A stretch of DNA of 45,223 nucleotides, from positions 1-45,223 of the forward strand of contig JAVKFF010000005.1 of NCBI GenBank assembly GCA_040226215.1, given 5' to 3'. Position numbers and translations under genes: made by a program. Each line of letters opens with the position of its first letter. Position 1 is the first letter of the stretch. The notes beneath the pieces are model-generated. The model worked only from the letters and a program-made list of their open reading frames with translations, made no database searches and was not told where the DNA came from. Source of the DNA: JAVKFF01 sp040226215. Its GTDB lineage: Bacteria > Pseudomonadota > Alphaproteobacteria > DSM-16000 > Inquilinaceae. Positions 10,424-18,305 of this stretch are shown in pieces.

Positions 10424-10495
10424 GCATGGGGCGGTGCGCGTGGTCGGGATCGCCCGATCCATGACCATTCGCCCGGGCGGCACGGCCCTCGGCGA

Positions 10496-11092
10496 TCAGG
10501 CGTCGCCACCAGCACCGGTGTCGAAGAGACGCCAGGTGCCGTCGGCCTCGCGGCAGGCGATGCCGGTCGACGCCATCACGCCCGCCGGCGAGGCCACGCT
10601 CTGGCGATAGGCGCGGCAGAAGCGGCCGTCGGCGGCACGATAGGTGCGCTCGATCTCCAGGGTGACGGCCCCGAGCGGTCCCGGCAGGTCGGCCAGAGCG
10701 ACGGCGCCGCCGCTCGGCTGGTTCTCCAGCGCGTGCTGCAGCCCGGCCGTCCAAGCGACGGCAGAGCTGTCGCTGCCGACGGCAAGCCAAGCGCCGCCGC
10801 CGAAGCCGATCGCCAGGCCCGCGAAGCCGGCGGCAAGTGCCACCCAGACCGCGGAACGGCGCCACCAGCCGCGCCGCGGCATGCCCAGATCGTCCGCCTG
10901 ACCGGCGTGATCCCCGGCCAGCACGTCGCGCAGGCGCGCCTCCTCGGCGAGCGCGCTCGCCATCGCGGCGGCCAGCGCCGGTTCCTCCGCGAACCGCGCC
11001 TGCCAGTCGGCGAATTCCGCATCCGCCATCGCGCCGTCGAGTAACCGCGACCGCGTTTCCGGGTCGAGCGCCACCACGCTGCCTCTAGTCAT
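10496..11092 (-). CDS. Membrane-bound anti-sigma factor with a periplasmic surface-antigen-like domain
   Basis: 198 residues. The cytosolic part (about 1-80) is a short helical anti-sigma segment (LLDGAMADAEFADWQARF and onward). One transmembrane helix lies near 85-108 (VWVALAAGFAGLAIGFGGG). The periplasmic domain contains RTYRAADGRFCRAYRQS and GIACREADGTWRLFD, a two-Cys fold like that of 17-kDa surface antigens. The same fold ends the lipoprotein encoded at 12901-13296. The start ATG at 11092 has GGAAGG eight bases upstream and overlaps the sigma gene stop by eight bases, so the two are coupled. It should hold the ECF factor at the membrane until an envelope signal is sensed. The identification as anti-sigma rests on context plus topology. 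Confidence 0.8.
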   Translation of the reverse strand: MTRGSVVALDPETRSRLLDGAMADAEFADWQARFAEEPALAAAMASALAEEARLRDVLAGDHAGQADDLGMPRRGWWRRSAVWVALAAGFAGLAIGFGGGAWLAVGSDSSAVAWTAGLQHALENQPSGGAVALADLPGPLGAVTLEIERTYRAADGRFCRAYRQSVASPAGVMASTGIACREADGTWRLFDTGAGGDA

Positions 11093-11654
11093 CGCCACCA
11101 CCTTCCACGACGATTGCGCCAGCCTTTTGCGGTGTCCGCGCCTCCTCCGGCTCGACGGACCACGATGCCGCCGCCGCGACGGTCTGGCGGGCCCGGGCCA
11201 CGCGGCTGGTCAGCGTACCCAGTGGTAGACCCAGCCGATCCGCCGCCGCCTGGTAGCTGAGACCGTCCAGCACCACCGCCAGAAGCGCCTGGCGCTGTTC
11301 GATCGGCAGGGTATCGATCGCCCTGCGGACCCGGCTCAGGGTCATCTGCCCGGCCGCCACCCGTTCGCCGTCCACCGTGGCGATGCTGAGCGCGCCCAGC
11401 GTCGCCCGCGCCGCATTGTCGCGCTGCCTGCGCCGCCACTCGTTGCGCTGGATCGACTGCATGATGGCGAACAGCCAGGCGGCGATTTCCCCGTCGCCGC
11501 GCCACTGGTCGAGCCGGGCCAGGGCGCGCTCGTAGGTCGCCTGGACGAGATCATCGGCCTCGCCCTCGTCCCGCGTCAGGGCCAGCGCGAAGCGGCGCAG
11601 ATCCGGGCCGGCGGCCACGAACTTCTGCCAAGCTTCCCGGCCCAGTCGCTGCAC
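11085..11654 (-). CDS. ECF-type RNA polymerase sigma factor
   Basis: 189 residues. Region 2 is clear (EADDLVQATYERALARLDQW, then AAWLFAIMQSIQRNEWRRR). Region 4 follows (LPIEQRQALLAVVLDGLSY, then AADRLGLPLGTLTSRVARAR), the usual -35-recognising helix-turn-helix. I place the start at the GTG at 11654, which has GGGAAGGG six bases upstream; another GTG at 11660 abuts that site and is less likely. It is coupled to the downstream anti-sigma gene and faces the Hint-lipoprotein-glycosyltransferase operon across 236-242 bp. It probably activates that operon and its own promoter in response to an envelope cue. Confidence 0.92.
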   Translation of the reverse strand: MQRLGREAWQKFVAAGPDLRRFALALTRDEGEADDLVQATYERALARLDQWRGDGEIAAWLFAIMQSIQRNEWRRRQRDNAARATLGALSIATVDGERVAAGQMTLSRVRRAIDTLPIEQRQALLAVVLDGLSYQAAADRLGLPLGTLTSRVARARQTVAAAASWSVEPEEARTPQKAGAIVVEGGGDD

Positions 11655-11815
11655 CGCCACCCCTTCCCGCCGGAGCGGCCATCGATCGGCGGCTCCATCC
11701 CCATGTGACGCGCGGGTCGCCGGGATCGCCCGGCACCGCGCTATTCATCAATGGACGCCCGGAGGCGGAAAAAAGTCCGGCCGGCGATACCAAATTTTTC
11801 ACGATTGCCGGCGGA

Positions 11816-11843
11816 CGTAACTCGCGTCAGCGGTGTTATCGTC
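11816..11843 (+). promoter_or_regulatory. Candidate ECF-type promoter of the Hint operon
   Basis: CGTAAC at 11816-11821 and CGTC at 11840-11843 are separated by 18 bases and lie about 50 bases before the Hint gene start. GTAAC-type -35 and CGTC-type -10 elements are typical of ECF factors. The spacing is at the long end, so this is a candidate only. An AT-rich stretch (11768-11804) lies just upstream. The remaining 11661-11896 gap holds no other gene. Confidence 0.35.
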
Positions 11844-11896
11844 GCGGAGGGCGGGCAACCAGCCTCCTGCCCATGAGACAGAGGAGACAGGCGTCG

Positions 11897-12904
11897 ATGA
11901 GCAATCCACGCTTCCTACGCAAGATGATGCTGCTGTCCGGCGCCAGCGCCATCGCCCTGACGGTGACGGCCGTCCCCGTCAGCTTCGACGTGACGCGCGC
12001 CTTCGGCGCTGACCAGGCGGCCTGGGCAAGTTCGTGTTTCGCCGCCGGCACGCCCGTGCTGATGGCCGACGGCTCGCAGCGGCCGATCGAGACCCTGCGC
12101 GCCGGGGACGTGGTTGCCGGTCGTGGCGGGCGCCACAACCGCGTGGTCGGGATCGAGGAGCGGCGGCTTGGCTTCCGCCGACTTTACCGGCTGAATGGCG
12201 GGGCCGCTTTCGTCACTGCCGAACACCCCTTCCTCACGCTCGGCGGATGGAAGGCGATCGACATCGCCGCCACGGCGCGCGAGAACGCGCGTCTGCCGGT
12301 CAAGCCGCTGACGGTCGGCGACGTGCTGATCGCCGCCATGGCTGCCGCACCCGCAACCCACGGCGCCCTGGCGCTCGACCCCGCGCGCGCCATCGCCGAG
12401 CTGCCCGTTCTCCTCGTCTCGCTGCAGCCCGTGGCGGCGGCGGCCGACACGCCCGTGTTCAACCTGCTGCTGGACGGCGATCACAGCTATGTCGCGGGCG
12501 GCTACGTCGTCCACAACAAGGGCGGCGACGACGGCGACGATGACGATGATGACGACGATGATGACGACAGCGGCGGATCGGACGACAGCGGCGACTCGGG
12601 CGGCGATTCGGGCGGCGATTCGGGCGACGGGTCAGGCGGCGACGACAGCGGTTCGGGCAGTGGTTCGGGCGATGACGATGACGACGGATCGGGCAGCGGA
12701 TCGGGCAGCGGGTCGGGCGACGATGATGGCAGCGGCTCGGGGTCCGGCAGCGGTTCCGGATCGGGATCGGGCGGCGGCTCGGGTTCGGGCATCGGGTCGG
12801 GATCAGGGCAGGGTGGATCGGGAAGCGGCGCCCCGCCGCAGATCGGCCCGGACCTGACGCCGGCCCAGGAGCGGGCCCTGATCGAGAACGGATGGCGGTC
12901 ATGA
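11897..12904 (+). CDS. Exported Hint (intein-like) domain protein with Asp-run and Gly-Ser repeat tail
   Basis: 335 residues. Residues 1-36 form a signal-like N-terminus with a hydrophobic stretch at 12-30 and a possible AFGA cleavage site. A Hint domain runs from Cys47 (SSCFAAGTPVLMADG) through the TAEH block at 107-110 to a C-terminal block ending YVVHN at 203-207. These are the self-processing motifs of inteins and Hedgehog proteins. The residue after HN is Lys, not Cys/Ser/Thr, so splicing is unlikely but N-terminal or C-terminal cleavage is possible. The 128-residue tail has an 11-Asp run, alternating GSGSGS and SGGD units, and a final LTPAQERALIENGW motif. Cleavage after Asn207 would free this tail (inference). 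ATG at 11897, with GAGGAG ten bases before. The stop overlaps the next start (ATGA). Confidence 0.88.
   Translation: MSNPRFLRKMMLLSGASAIALTVTAVPVSFDVTRAFGADQAAWASSCFAAGTPVLMADGSQRPIETLRAGDVVAGRGGRHNRVVGIEERRLGFRRLYRLNGGAAFVTAEHPFLTLGGWKAIDIAATARENARLPVKPLTVGDVLIAAMAAAPATHGALALDPARAIAELPVLLVSLQPVAAAADTPVFNLLLDGDHSYVAGGYVVHNKGGDDGDDDDDDDDDDDSGGSDDSGDSGGDSGGDSGDGSGGDDSGSGSGSGDDDDDGSGSGSGSGSGDDDGSGSGSGSGSGSGSGGGSGSGIGSGSGQGGSGSGAPPQIGPDLTPAQERALIENGWRS
12521..12831 (+). repeat. Low-complexity coding repeat: Asp run then Gly-Ser/Gly-Asp units
   Basis: This is the tail-coding part of the Hint gene. It starts with GAC/GAT codons for Asp (about 12538-12567), then tandem units such as GGCGGCGATTCG and GGATCGGGCAGC that encode SGGD and GSGS. 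Mixed GAC/GAT and TCG/AGC codon choice suggests it is maintained at protein level. Length variation between strains is likely at such a tract. Confidence 0.85.
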
Positions 12905-13296
12905 GCGGGGCTCTCGGCACCGCCGGTCGGCGGACGACGCGCTGGCGCCTGGCCCTGCCGGCGGTCGTGGCGCTGGCGCTCCAGGCCTGCACCGGCGCCT
13001 CGACCGCCCAGCAGGCGGCCCCCGGCAGCGCGATCCAGCTCAGCCTCGCCGAGCAGAGCGCCCTTGACAGCATCGTCCAGGACACGCTGGAAAGCCGGCT
13101 GAGCGGCGAGAGCACCGCCTGGCGCGCCGCCGAGCGTCCTCTCAGCGTGGTCGTGACACCGGTGCGCACCTATCCCGCCGACAGCACCTATTGCCGGGAG
13201 TACGAGGAAGTCATCTCCTTCGCCGGCGCCAGCACGACGGCGCGGCGGATCGCCTGCCGCGCGGGTGACGGGGTCTGGCGCGTCCACGATGGCTGA
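12901..13296 (+). CDS. Small lipoprotein with surface-antigen-like C-terminal domain
   Basis: 131 residues. A signal peptide ends at VALALQAC, a good lipobox, so the mature protein starts at that Cys. The C-terminal 60 residues include VRTYPADSTYCREY and IACRAGDGVWRVHDG. They align with the anti-sigma protein's periplasmic domain (RTY-A, CR-Y, IACR, DG-WR, D in the same order). Two Cys could form the same disulfide. The ATG at 12901 overlaps the Hint stop as ATGA. Its 3' end overlaps the glycosyltransferase start by eight bases, so all three genes are tightly coupled. It may compete with, or report to, the anti-sigma factor (inference). Confidence 0.88.
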   Translation: MSGALGTAGRRTTRWRLALPAVVALALQACTGASTAQQAAPGSAIQLSLAEQSALDSIVQDTLESRLSGESTAWRAAERPLSVVVTPVRTYPADSTYCREYEEVISFAGASTTARRIACRAGDGVWRVHDG

Positions 13297-14239
13297 CCTC
13301 GCGCCGGAGCCGGTGGCGGTGCCTCCGGTGATGGACATCCAGGACCGTGGGATCGGCGACGTGGTGCTGGCGGCGTGGCTCGCCGCCTCCGCCCGTGCCG
13401 CCGGGCTCGCAATGCGCGTCAACGTGCGCGGACACGAGGCGCTGGCCCGTGCGCTCGGCTTGACCGGGTCCGAGTTGAGCGATGCCACCGGGCCGTCCTG
13501 GACGCGCACCGACGGCCTCGGTCTGAAACGGGAGTACGCCGCCATCGCCGGGGGCGATCCCCGGTCGCGCTTCGCGCTGTGGGCGGACAGCCTCGGCCTC
13601 GGTGCCCTGCCGGCGGTGCGCCCGGCGCCCTGCCTGCCGGCCGAGGCCTGCGAATGGGCGGAAGGCGAGTGGACGGAGGCCAGCGCCGACGGCCGGCCCG
13701 GCAGGGCGGTGCTGCTGCCCCAGGCGGCCTGGCCGGTCCGGCAGTGGCCGTTGGCCTATTTCATCGATCTCGCCGACGCGCTCGAGCAGCGCGGCTACAC
13801 CGTCATCCTGATGGGCAGCCGCAAGGACGCCGTCGCGCGGCATGGCCGGCGCTGGTACGCCGGCTTCGAGCTTACCCGAAGCGCCGCCCTGCTGTCGGGC
13901 GCCGATCTGGTGGTCGCCAATGACAGCGGACCGGCCCATCTCGGCGGTGTCCTGGGTGTCCAGACCGTGGCGCTGTGCGGTCCGACACGGGGCGCGACGG
14001 TCTTCGCCCACGACCACAACATCCATCCCATCGCCGTTGCCCGGTCCATGCTGCCGTGCGTGGGGTGTCATTTCGACGAGCGTGCAGGATATCGGCGGGC
14101 CTGCCGGAGCGGCGGCTGCCGGGCGCTTTTCCTGCTCACACCCGAGGACGTCCTGGCGCGCATGGACGCGCTCGACCTCGGACCGGAGATGCCATCCGAA
14201 CTGCGGATGCCGGCCTTGCCGCGGCGGGAACGGCGCTGA
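13289..14239 (+). CDS. Family 9 glycosyltransferase (heptosyltransferase-like)
   Basis: 316 residues. The C-terminal half has the GT9 sugar-nucleotide motif: ADLVVANDSGPAHLGGVLG then VALCGPT. The N-terminal half has the GIGDVVLAAWLA start typical of ADP-heptose:LPS heptosyltransferases. Four Cys near the end (PCVGCHF, ACRSGGC) recur in some members and may bind metal. GT9 enzymes add sugars to lipid A-core or other surface glycans on the cytosolic side of the inner membrane. It is the last gene of the Hint operon, overlapping the lipoprotein by eight bases. Its presence suggests that the exported Hint tail, or the surface it sits on, involves glycan (inference). Confidence 0.88.
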   Translation: MADLAPEPVAVPPVMDIQDRGIGDVVLAAWLAASARAAGLAMRVNVRGHEALARALGLTGSELSDATGPSWTRTDGLGLKREYAAIAGGDPRSRFALWADSLGLGALPAVRPAPCLPAEACEWAEGEWTEASADGRPGRAVLLPQAAWPVRQWPLAYFIDLADALEQRGYTVILMGSRKDAVARHGRRWYAGFELTRSAALLSGADLVVANDSGPAHLGGVLGVQTVALCGPTRGATVFAHDHNIHPIAVARSMLPCVGCHFDERAGYRRACRSGGCRALFLLTPEDVLARMDALDLGPEMPSELRMPALPRRERR

Positions 14240-14260
14240 GGGGACCCGCGCGGCGAGCGC

Positions 14261-15208
14261 TCAGGCCGCGTCCTCGCCCTGCTGGGCGGCGAAGATCGAG
14301 GTGTAGCCGCCCGACCAGTCCGGCGGGATCGGGCAGGGGCGCGGGTCGTGATGGGCGATGCGCGCGGGCGCGCCCCGGATCAGTTCGTAGGCGTGCACGG
14401 TCGGATCGGGATGCGGCGTGTAGGCCCGGGCATCGGCGGCCGCGTAGACGTTGAGCAGCAGCGGCCTTGGCGTCGGGTTGGTGCTGGGCGGCGAGAAGTG
14501 CAGCGTGCGGCAGTTGTGGACGGTCAGCGACCCGGCCCGGCCGGTGAGGTAGACGGCCTTCTCCATCGGCACGCCGGCCGCATCCTCGGGCCGAAGGTGG
14601 CCGGTCCAGCGGCCGGCCTGGTCGTAGAGGTCGTAGAGCGGCCCCTCGTGGCTGCCGGGCAGCACGGCGAGCGGGCCGTTGGACATGTCCGTATCCTCCA
14701 GATAGCAGCCGATCGTCAGCACGGCATAGTTCGTGTGCGGGAAGAACTGGATGTCCTGGTGCCAATCAACCTGGTCCGGGGCCACCGGATCGGGCCGATC
14801 GGGGTCGGTCTTGCCGGAACTCCCGGCACTGGCGGCGCTTGCCGCCTGCCATTTGAAATTCAGCTTGGAATGGTGGAAGACGAGATCGCGGCCGAGCAGG
14901 TCGGCGGCGATGTCGGCGACGAGGCCGCGGGCGAAGTCCCAGTAGACCGGCGAGCGCTCGTCGGGCTTCTTCAGCCGGCGCAGAACCGGCCGGCCGGGCC
15001 GGTGCCCGGGGCCGATGTCGAAGACCGGTCCGGAGCGCGTTTCCCGTCCGCTGTCCGCGACGAAGCCGGCGGTGACCTCCCTTAGCGCCGCCACGGTCGC
15101 CGGCGGCACCGCGTCCTCGACGAGCAGATAGCCCTCGCGGAAATAGTGCTCGCGCTGGGCCCGGGTCAGCCGGATTGGCGGCTGGGCGAGGACGGCCTCG
15201 GGCGTCAC
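14261..15208 (-). CDS. Phytanoyl-CoA dioxygenase (PhyH) family oxygenase
   Basis: 315 residues. PhyH enzymes are Fe(II)/2-oxoglutarate hydroxylases. The iron motif DWHQDIQFF (His-x-Asp) and a distal His in LTVHNCRTLHF are present, as is the N-terminal HYFREGYLLVEDAV segment. A short Ser/Ala/Asp-rich insert lies just before the iron motif (SAASAGSSGKTDPDRPD). The start is a GTG at 15208 with GGGAGG seven bases upstream; it overlaps the DUF2461 stop as GTGA. Both genes are therefore one unit. The substrate is unknown. It is convergent with the glycosyltransferase gene, with 21 bp between stops. Confidence 0.88.
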   Translation of the reverse strand: MTPEAVLAQPPIRLTRAQREHYFREGYLLVEDAVPPATVAALREVTAGFVADSGRETRSGPVFDIGPGHRPGRPVLRRLKKPDERSPVYWDFARGLVADIAADLLGRDLVFHHSKLNFKWQAASAASAGSSGKTDPDRPDPVAPDQVDWHQDIQFFPHTNYAVLTIGCYLEDTDMSNGPLAVLPGSHEGPLYDLYDQAGRWTGHLRPEDAAGVPMEKAVYLTGRAGSLTVHNCRTLHFSPPSTNPTPRPLLLNVYAAADARAYTPHPDPTVHAYELIRGAPARIAHHDPRPCPIPPDWSGGYTSIFAAQQGEDAA

Positions 15209-15876
15209 AGCCGGACCTCCCGGCACCAGCGGCGGAAATCCGCCGTCTCGTCGGCGAAGCGGGCGATCTCGGTGACCAGCGCCGGGCTGGTGATCGTCGC
15301 GGCGTCGAGCGGCCGTGTGACCAGCATGTTCTTCCACTTGAGGTACGGCGCGGCCGCGCTCTCCGCGTGATCCTTGAAGGCCGGCGGCAGGCGCTTCAGC
15401 TCGTTCCAGGCCTTGAGCGTCAGTCCTTGTTCAGCGAGGTCGTCGCGCATCGCCTCGAACCGGTCGAAATGGGCGACGATCCAGTCCCTGACCTTGGTCA
15501 GCACCTTGGTCTCCGGATCGTAGAGCCCGGTTGCCAGGAAGCTTTCGGCCGGGTCGACATGGCAGTAGACGCCGCCCGGATCGAGGCGCTGGCCGGACGG
15601 CGTGAAATGCATGCCGACATGGGTCTTGTAGGGACTCTTGTCCTTCGAGAAGCGGACGTCGCGGTGGATGCGGAAGGCCGAACGCTTGGGATCGGCGGTG
15701 ATGTCGAGGCCGGCGGCATCCGCCATCTCCGCCAGGGTCACGCAGAGCGCGGCGATCGGCGCCTTGATGGCGTCCTCGTAGCGCCGGCGGTTGGCCTCGA
15801 ACCAGTCGCGCCGGTTGTTGGCCTTGAGCTCGCCCAGAAAGGCGAGGCCGTCGCGCGGAAAGCCCTCGAACTCCAT
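15205..15876 (-). CDS. DUF2461 family protein
   Basis: 223 residues, the usual size. FLGELKANNRRDWFEANR at the N-terminus, the central FRIHRDVRFSKDKSPYKTH and HFTPSG, and YLKWKNMLVTRPL are characteristic of DUF2461 (TIGR02453). Function is unknown. The ATG at 15876 has GGAGGA upstream. Upstream in-frame ATGs would extend through the 14-bp tandem repeats and are not supported. It is followed directly by the PhyH gene with a 4-base overlap. Upstream, the divergent region holds the repeats and a promoter-like element. Confidence 0.9.
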   Translation of the reverse strand: MEFEGFPRDGLAFLGELKANNRRDWFEANRRRYEDAIKAPIAALCVTLAEMADAAGLDITADPKRSAFRIHRDVRFSKDKSPYKTHVGMHFTPSGQRLDPGGVYCHVDPAESFLATGLYDPETKVLTKVRDWIVAHFDRFEAMRDDLAEQGLTLKAWNELKRLPPAFKDHAESAAAPYLKWKNMLVTRPLDAATITSPALVTEIARFADETADFRRWCREVRL

Positions 15877-15899
15877 CCGTGTTCCTCCCCACCCTTGCC

Positions 15900-15955
15900 G
15901 GCCCGCATTTCCCGGCCCGCATTTCCCGGCCCGTATTTCCCGGCCCGCATTTCCC
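15900..15955. repeat. Four tandem copies of a 14-bp repeat
   Basis: Units at 15900-15913, 15914-15927, 15928-15941 and 15942-15955 read GGCCCGCATTTCCC, with one T substitution in the third. They lie 24 bp upstream of the DUF2461 start, inside its likely 5' leader or promoter. Copy-number changes could alter expression. Similar short arrays occur at 664, 25579 and 39486. Confidence 0.9.
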
Positions 15956-16002
15956 GGGAAGCTGGCCCGCGATACGCGCCACACCATAGTGCGGATCGGC
16001 GA

Positions 16003-16062
16003 TTGACAAAATACATCCGACAGCGGATATGTCTCACATCTGCACTCTTCGAGGATATCCGC
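16003..16062 (+). promoter_or_regulatory. Promoter-like element with inverted repeats before the DUF1127-like gene
   Basis: TTGACA at 16003-16008 is a consensus -35; a weak -10 (GATATG, 16026-16031) follows after 17 bases. ATCCG-N4-CGGAT (16015-16028) lies in the spacer. GCGGATAT (16023-16030) and ATATCCGC (16055-16062) form a second, wider inverted repeat. This looks like a regulated promoter. A similar TTGACAAA plus ATCCGA arrangement recurs at 16239. Confidence 0.5.
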
Positions 16063-16063
16063 C

Positions 16064-16267
16064 ATGTTCCGCTTCCGCCGCCGGCGTCAGGCACGCCGGA
16101 CCGGTAAAGGAGGTGCCGGGCTGCACCGGCTGTCGAACCACCTCTGCCGCGACATCGGCATGGGTGGGGATGCCGCGCCGCCCGTCGCCCTCCGTCCGCC
16201 CGCGGACGACTTTTTCAGGCCGCTCCCCACCGCCCGGGTTGACAAACCAATCCGAGGGTGGAATTAA
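16064..16267 (+). CDS. DUF1127-like small basic protein
   Basis: 67 residues. The N-terminus is Arg-rich (MFRFRRRRQARR), and LHRLSNHLCRDIGMGGDA near residues 20-36 resembles the DUF1127 core, whose RDIG motif is conserved. Some DUF1127 proteins contribute to RNA turnover and phosphate or stress responses in Alphaproteobacteria. It has a longer, Pro-rich C-terminus than usual. The ATG at 16064 follows CGAGGA by nine bases and the promoter-like element above. The match is modest, so this remains a probable call. Confidence 0.5.
   Translation: MFRFRRRRQARRTGKGGAGLHRLSNHLCRDIGMGGDAAPPVALRPPADDFFRPLPTARVDKPIRGWN
16239..16267 (+). promoter_or_regulatory. Second promoter-like element sharing the 16003 pattern
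   Basis: TTGACA at 16239-16244 is followed after 17 bases by AATTAA (16262-16267). TTGACAAA and the following ATCCGA match the 16003 element, and GGAATTAA parallels its GGATATG. It would drive the small-protein/MarR pair downstream with a long leader. Confidence 0.4.
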
Positions 16268-16566
16268 CACGCCCACACATCCATCCCGCCGCTGCTGCGC
16301 GGGGTCGGATGCCGCCGCCGGCCAGGGCGCCCGCCCTGGCGTTTCCGGGAACTGCCTCCCGGAGCGCCCCCTGAAGGCGACGCCGCCAGATGGCCGGTAT
16401 CTCCAACCTCCCCACACCATGGAGGGTTCGATGACCAGGATGATGAGCACTCAGATCGACCGTCGGCCCCTCTGCGCAGGGACCATTCCGGATCCGCGAT
16501 TTTCCGCGCGCCGACGCGCCTGGACGCGATTCCGAGAACAGCGATTCCTCGAGGTTGGAGTACACC
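16268..16566. other. 299-bp gap or long leader without a supported gene
   Basis: A 60-residue open frame (ATG at 16431, stop at 16613) is Arg-rich, shows no motif and overlaps the next gene out of frame. I do not support it. The stretch is otherwise likely the 5' leader from the 16239 promoter. No stable terminator or riboswitch was recognised. Confidence 0.4.
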
Positions 16567-16806
16567 ATGCCATTGTTCATCAAGCTGCCCGGCGGTCGAC
16601 AACTCTACGCTGAATGGGCCGGCTGGGCGCGCGGCGCCCGCGGTATCCACGCCACCCGGGAGGGGGCCGAATGGATCTTCTGGATCGGACGACTGCATCT
16701 CATCTACACGCCGCCCCCGTCCTGGCGGTGGACGGCCGGAGGACGGTCTCGTGACCTGGCCAGTCCACGGACCGGCGGCCGGGCGGGCCGGGCGTTCACC
16801 CGCTGA
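16567..16806 (+). CDS. Small Trp-rich protein of unknown function
   Basis: 79 residues: MPLFIKLPGGRQLYAEWAGW opens a compact, Trp-rich 55-residue core (EGAEWIFWIGRLHLIYTPPP). An Arg/Gly-rich end follows that reads through the start of the next gene. The core composition suggests a real folded mini-protein. The ATG at 16567 has a weak GGTTGGAG site. It overlaps the MarR gene by 56 bases, so it may be translationally coupled to it. I do not recognise a family; homologues upstream of MarR-type genes would confirm it. Confidence 0.5.
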   Translation: MPLFIKLPGGRQLYAEWAGWARGARGIHATREGAEWIFWIGRLHLIYTPPPSWRWTAGGRSRDLASPRTGGRAGRAFTR

Positions 16807-17293
16807 GCCCGTCCGTCAGGCCGGTGAGCGGAGCGGCGGCGAGGTGCGGGAAGGCCGCCGCCTCGCCATCGACCCCGACGCGATCCCCGTCGACCGGTTG
16901 ATGCACATCCTGGAGATCTTCCGGGAGCTCGACCCCGACATGCCCATCCAGTACGCGCTGTCGTTCCTGACGCTGGCGCGCCATCCGGGGCTGTCGATCC
17001 GCGATCTCGCCGACCGGCTGGGCGTCGCCCAGTCGTCGGCATCGCGCAATGTGGCGGCGCTCAGCGCCTGGCATTCCTTCCGCAAGCCCGGCCACGACCT
17101 GGTGCTGGCTCAGGAGGATCCGCGCGAGCGGCGGCGCAAGGTCGTCACCCTCACCGCCAAGGGCGAGGCGCTGCTGGAGCGCATCGCGGCGGTGCTGGAG
17201 CGCGGCCGCGACAACGGCAACCAGTCGGTGACCCGGGTCGGCGTCGCCGGCCAGCCGGGCCGCCCGGCGCTGGCCCCGGTCAAGGCGCGCTGA
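16751..17293 (+). CDS. MarR-type winged-helix transcriptional regulator
   Basis: 180 residues. The winged helix spans about residues 60-145. HILEIFRELDPDMPIQYAL is followed by LSIRDLADRLGVAQSSASRNVAAL (recognition helix) and RRKVVTLTAKGEALLERI (wing and dimer helix). The MPIQYAL stretch and SSASRNVAAL recall a MarR subgroup often met near mobile DNA, but no phage gene is near. The start is a GTG with GGAGG eight bases upstream. The 40-residue N-terminus is low complexity. It may bind the ATCCG dyads upstream and regulate this small cluster (inference). Confidence 0.8.
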   Translation: MTWPVHGPAAGRAGRSPAEPVRQAGERSGGEVREGRRLAIDPDAIPVDRLMHILEIFRELDPDMPIQYALSFLTLARHPGLSIRDLADRLGVAQSSASRNVAALSAWHSFRKPGHDLVLAQEDPRERRRKVVTLTAKGEALLERIAAVLERGRDNGNQSVTRVGVAGQPGRPALAPVKAR

Positions 17294-17358
17294 TCCGGAC
17301 CTCTCAGCCCGAGGGGAGGCCGGTGGCGCCCCCGATGACAAGAGAGGTCCTAAGACCC

Positions 17359-18138
<780 letters not shown>

Positions 18139-18305
18139 GACGGGGTCGGTCCGCCGGCGGGCGCGGTCCCAGGGGCGGGAGCGGCGGTGCCGGAGAAAGC
18201 GGCCGGGCGCATCTTTCAATCGGCGACGCGGCCGCTTATCTCTGGCCGGTCTTCGCCGTCATCGGCCTGCCCCGTTTCCCGAAACACCCGCATGAGCCCG
18301 CTCGC

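Noticed and set aside
10450..10463. Palindrome GGATCG-CC-CGATCC between convergent genes
   Set aside because: Short GC-rich palindromes of this size are common here and no T-tract follows.
15900..15955. Possible CRISPR-like array
   Set aside because: Units are contiguous 14-mers without spacers.
16431..16613. 60-residue open frame before the Trp-rich mini-protein
   Set aside because: No motif, Arg-rich, out of frame with the next gene and without a good ribosome site of its own.
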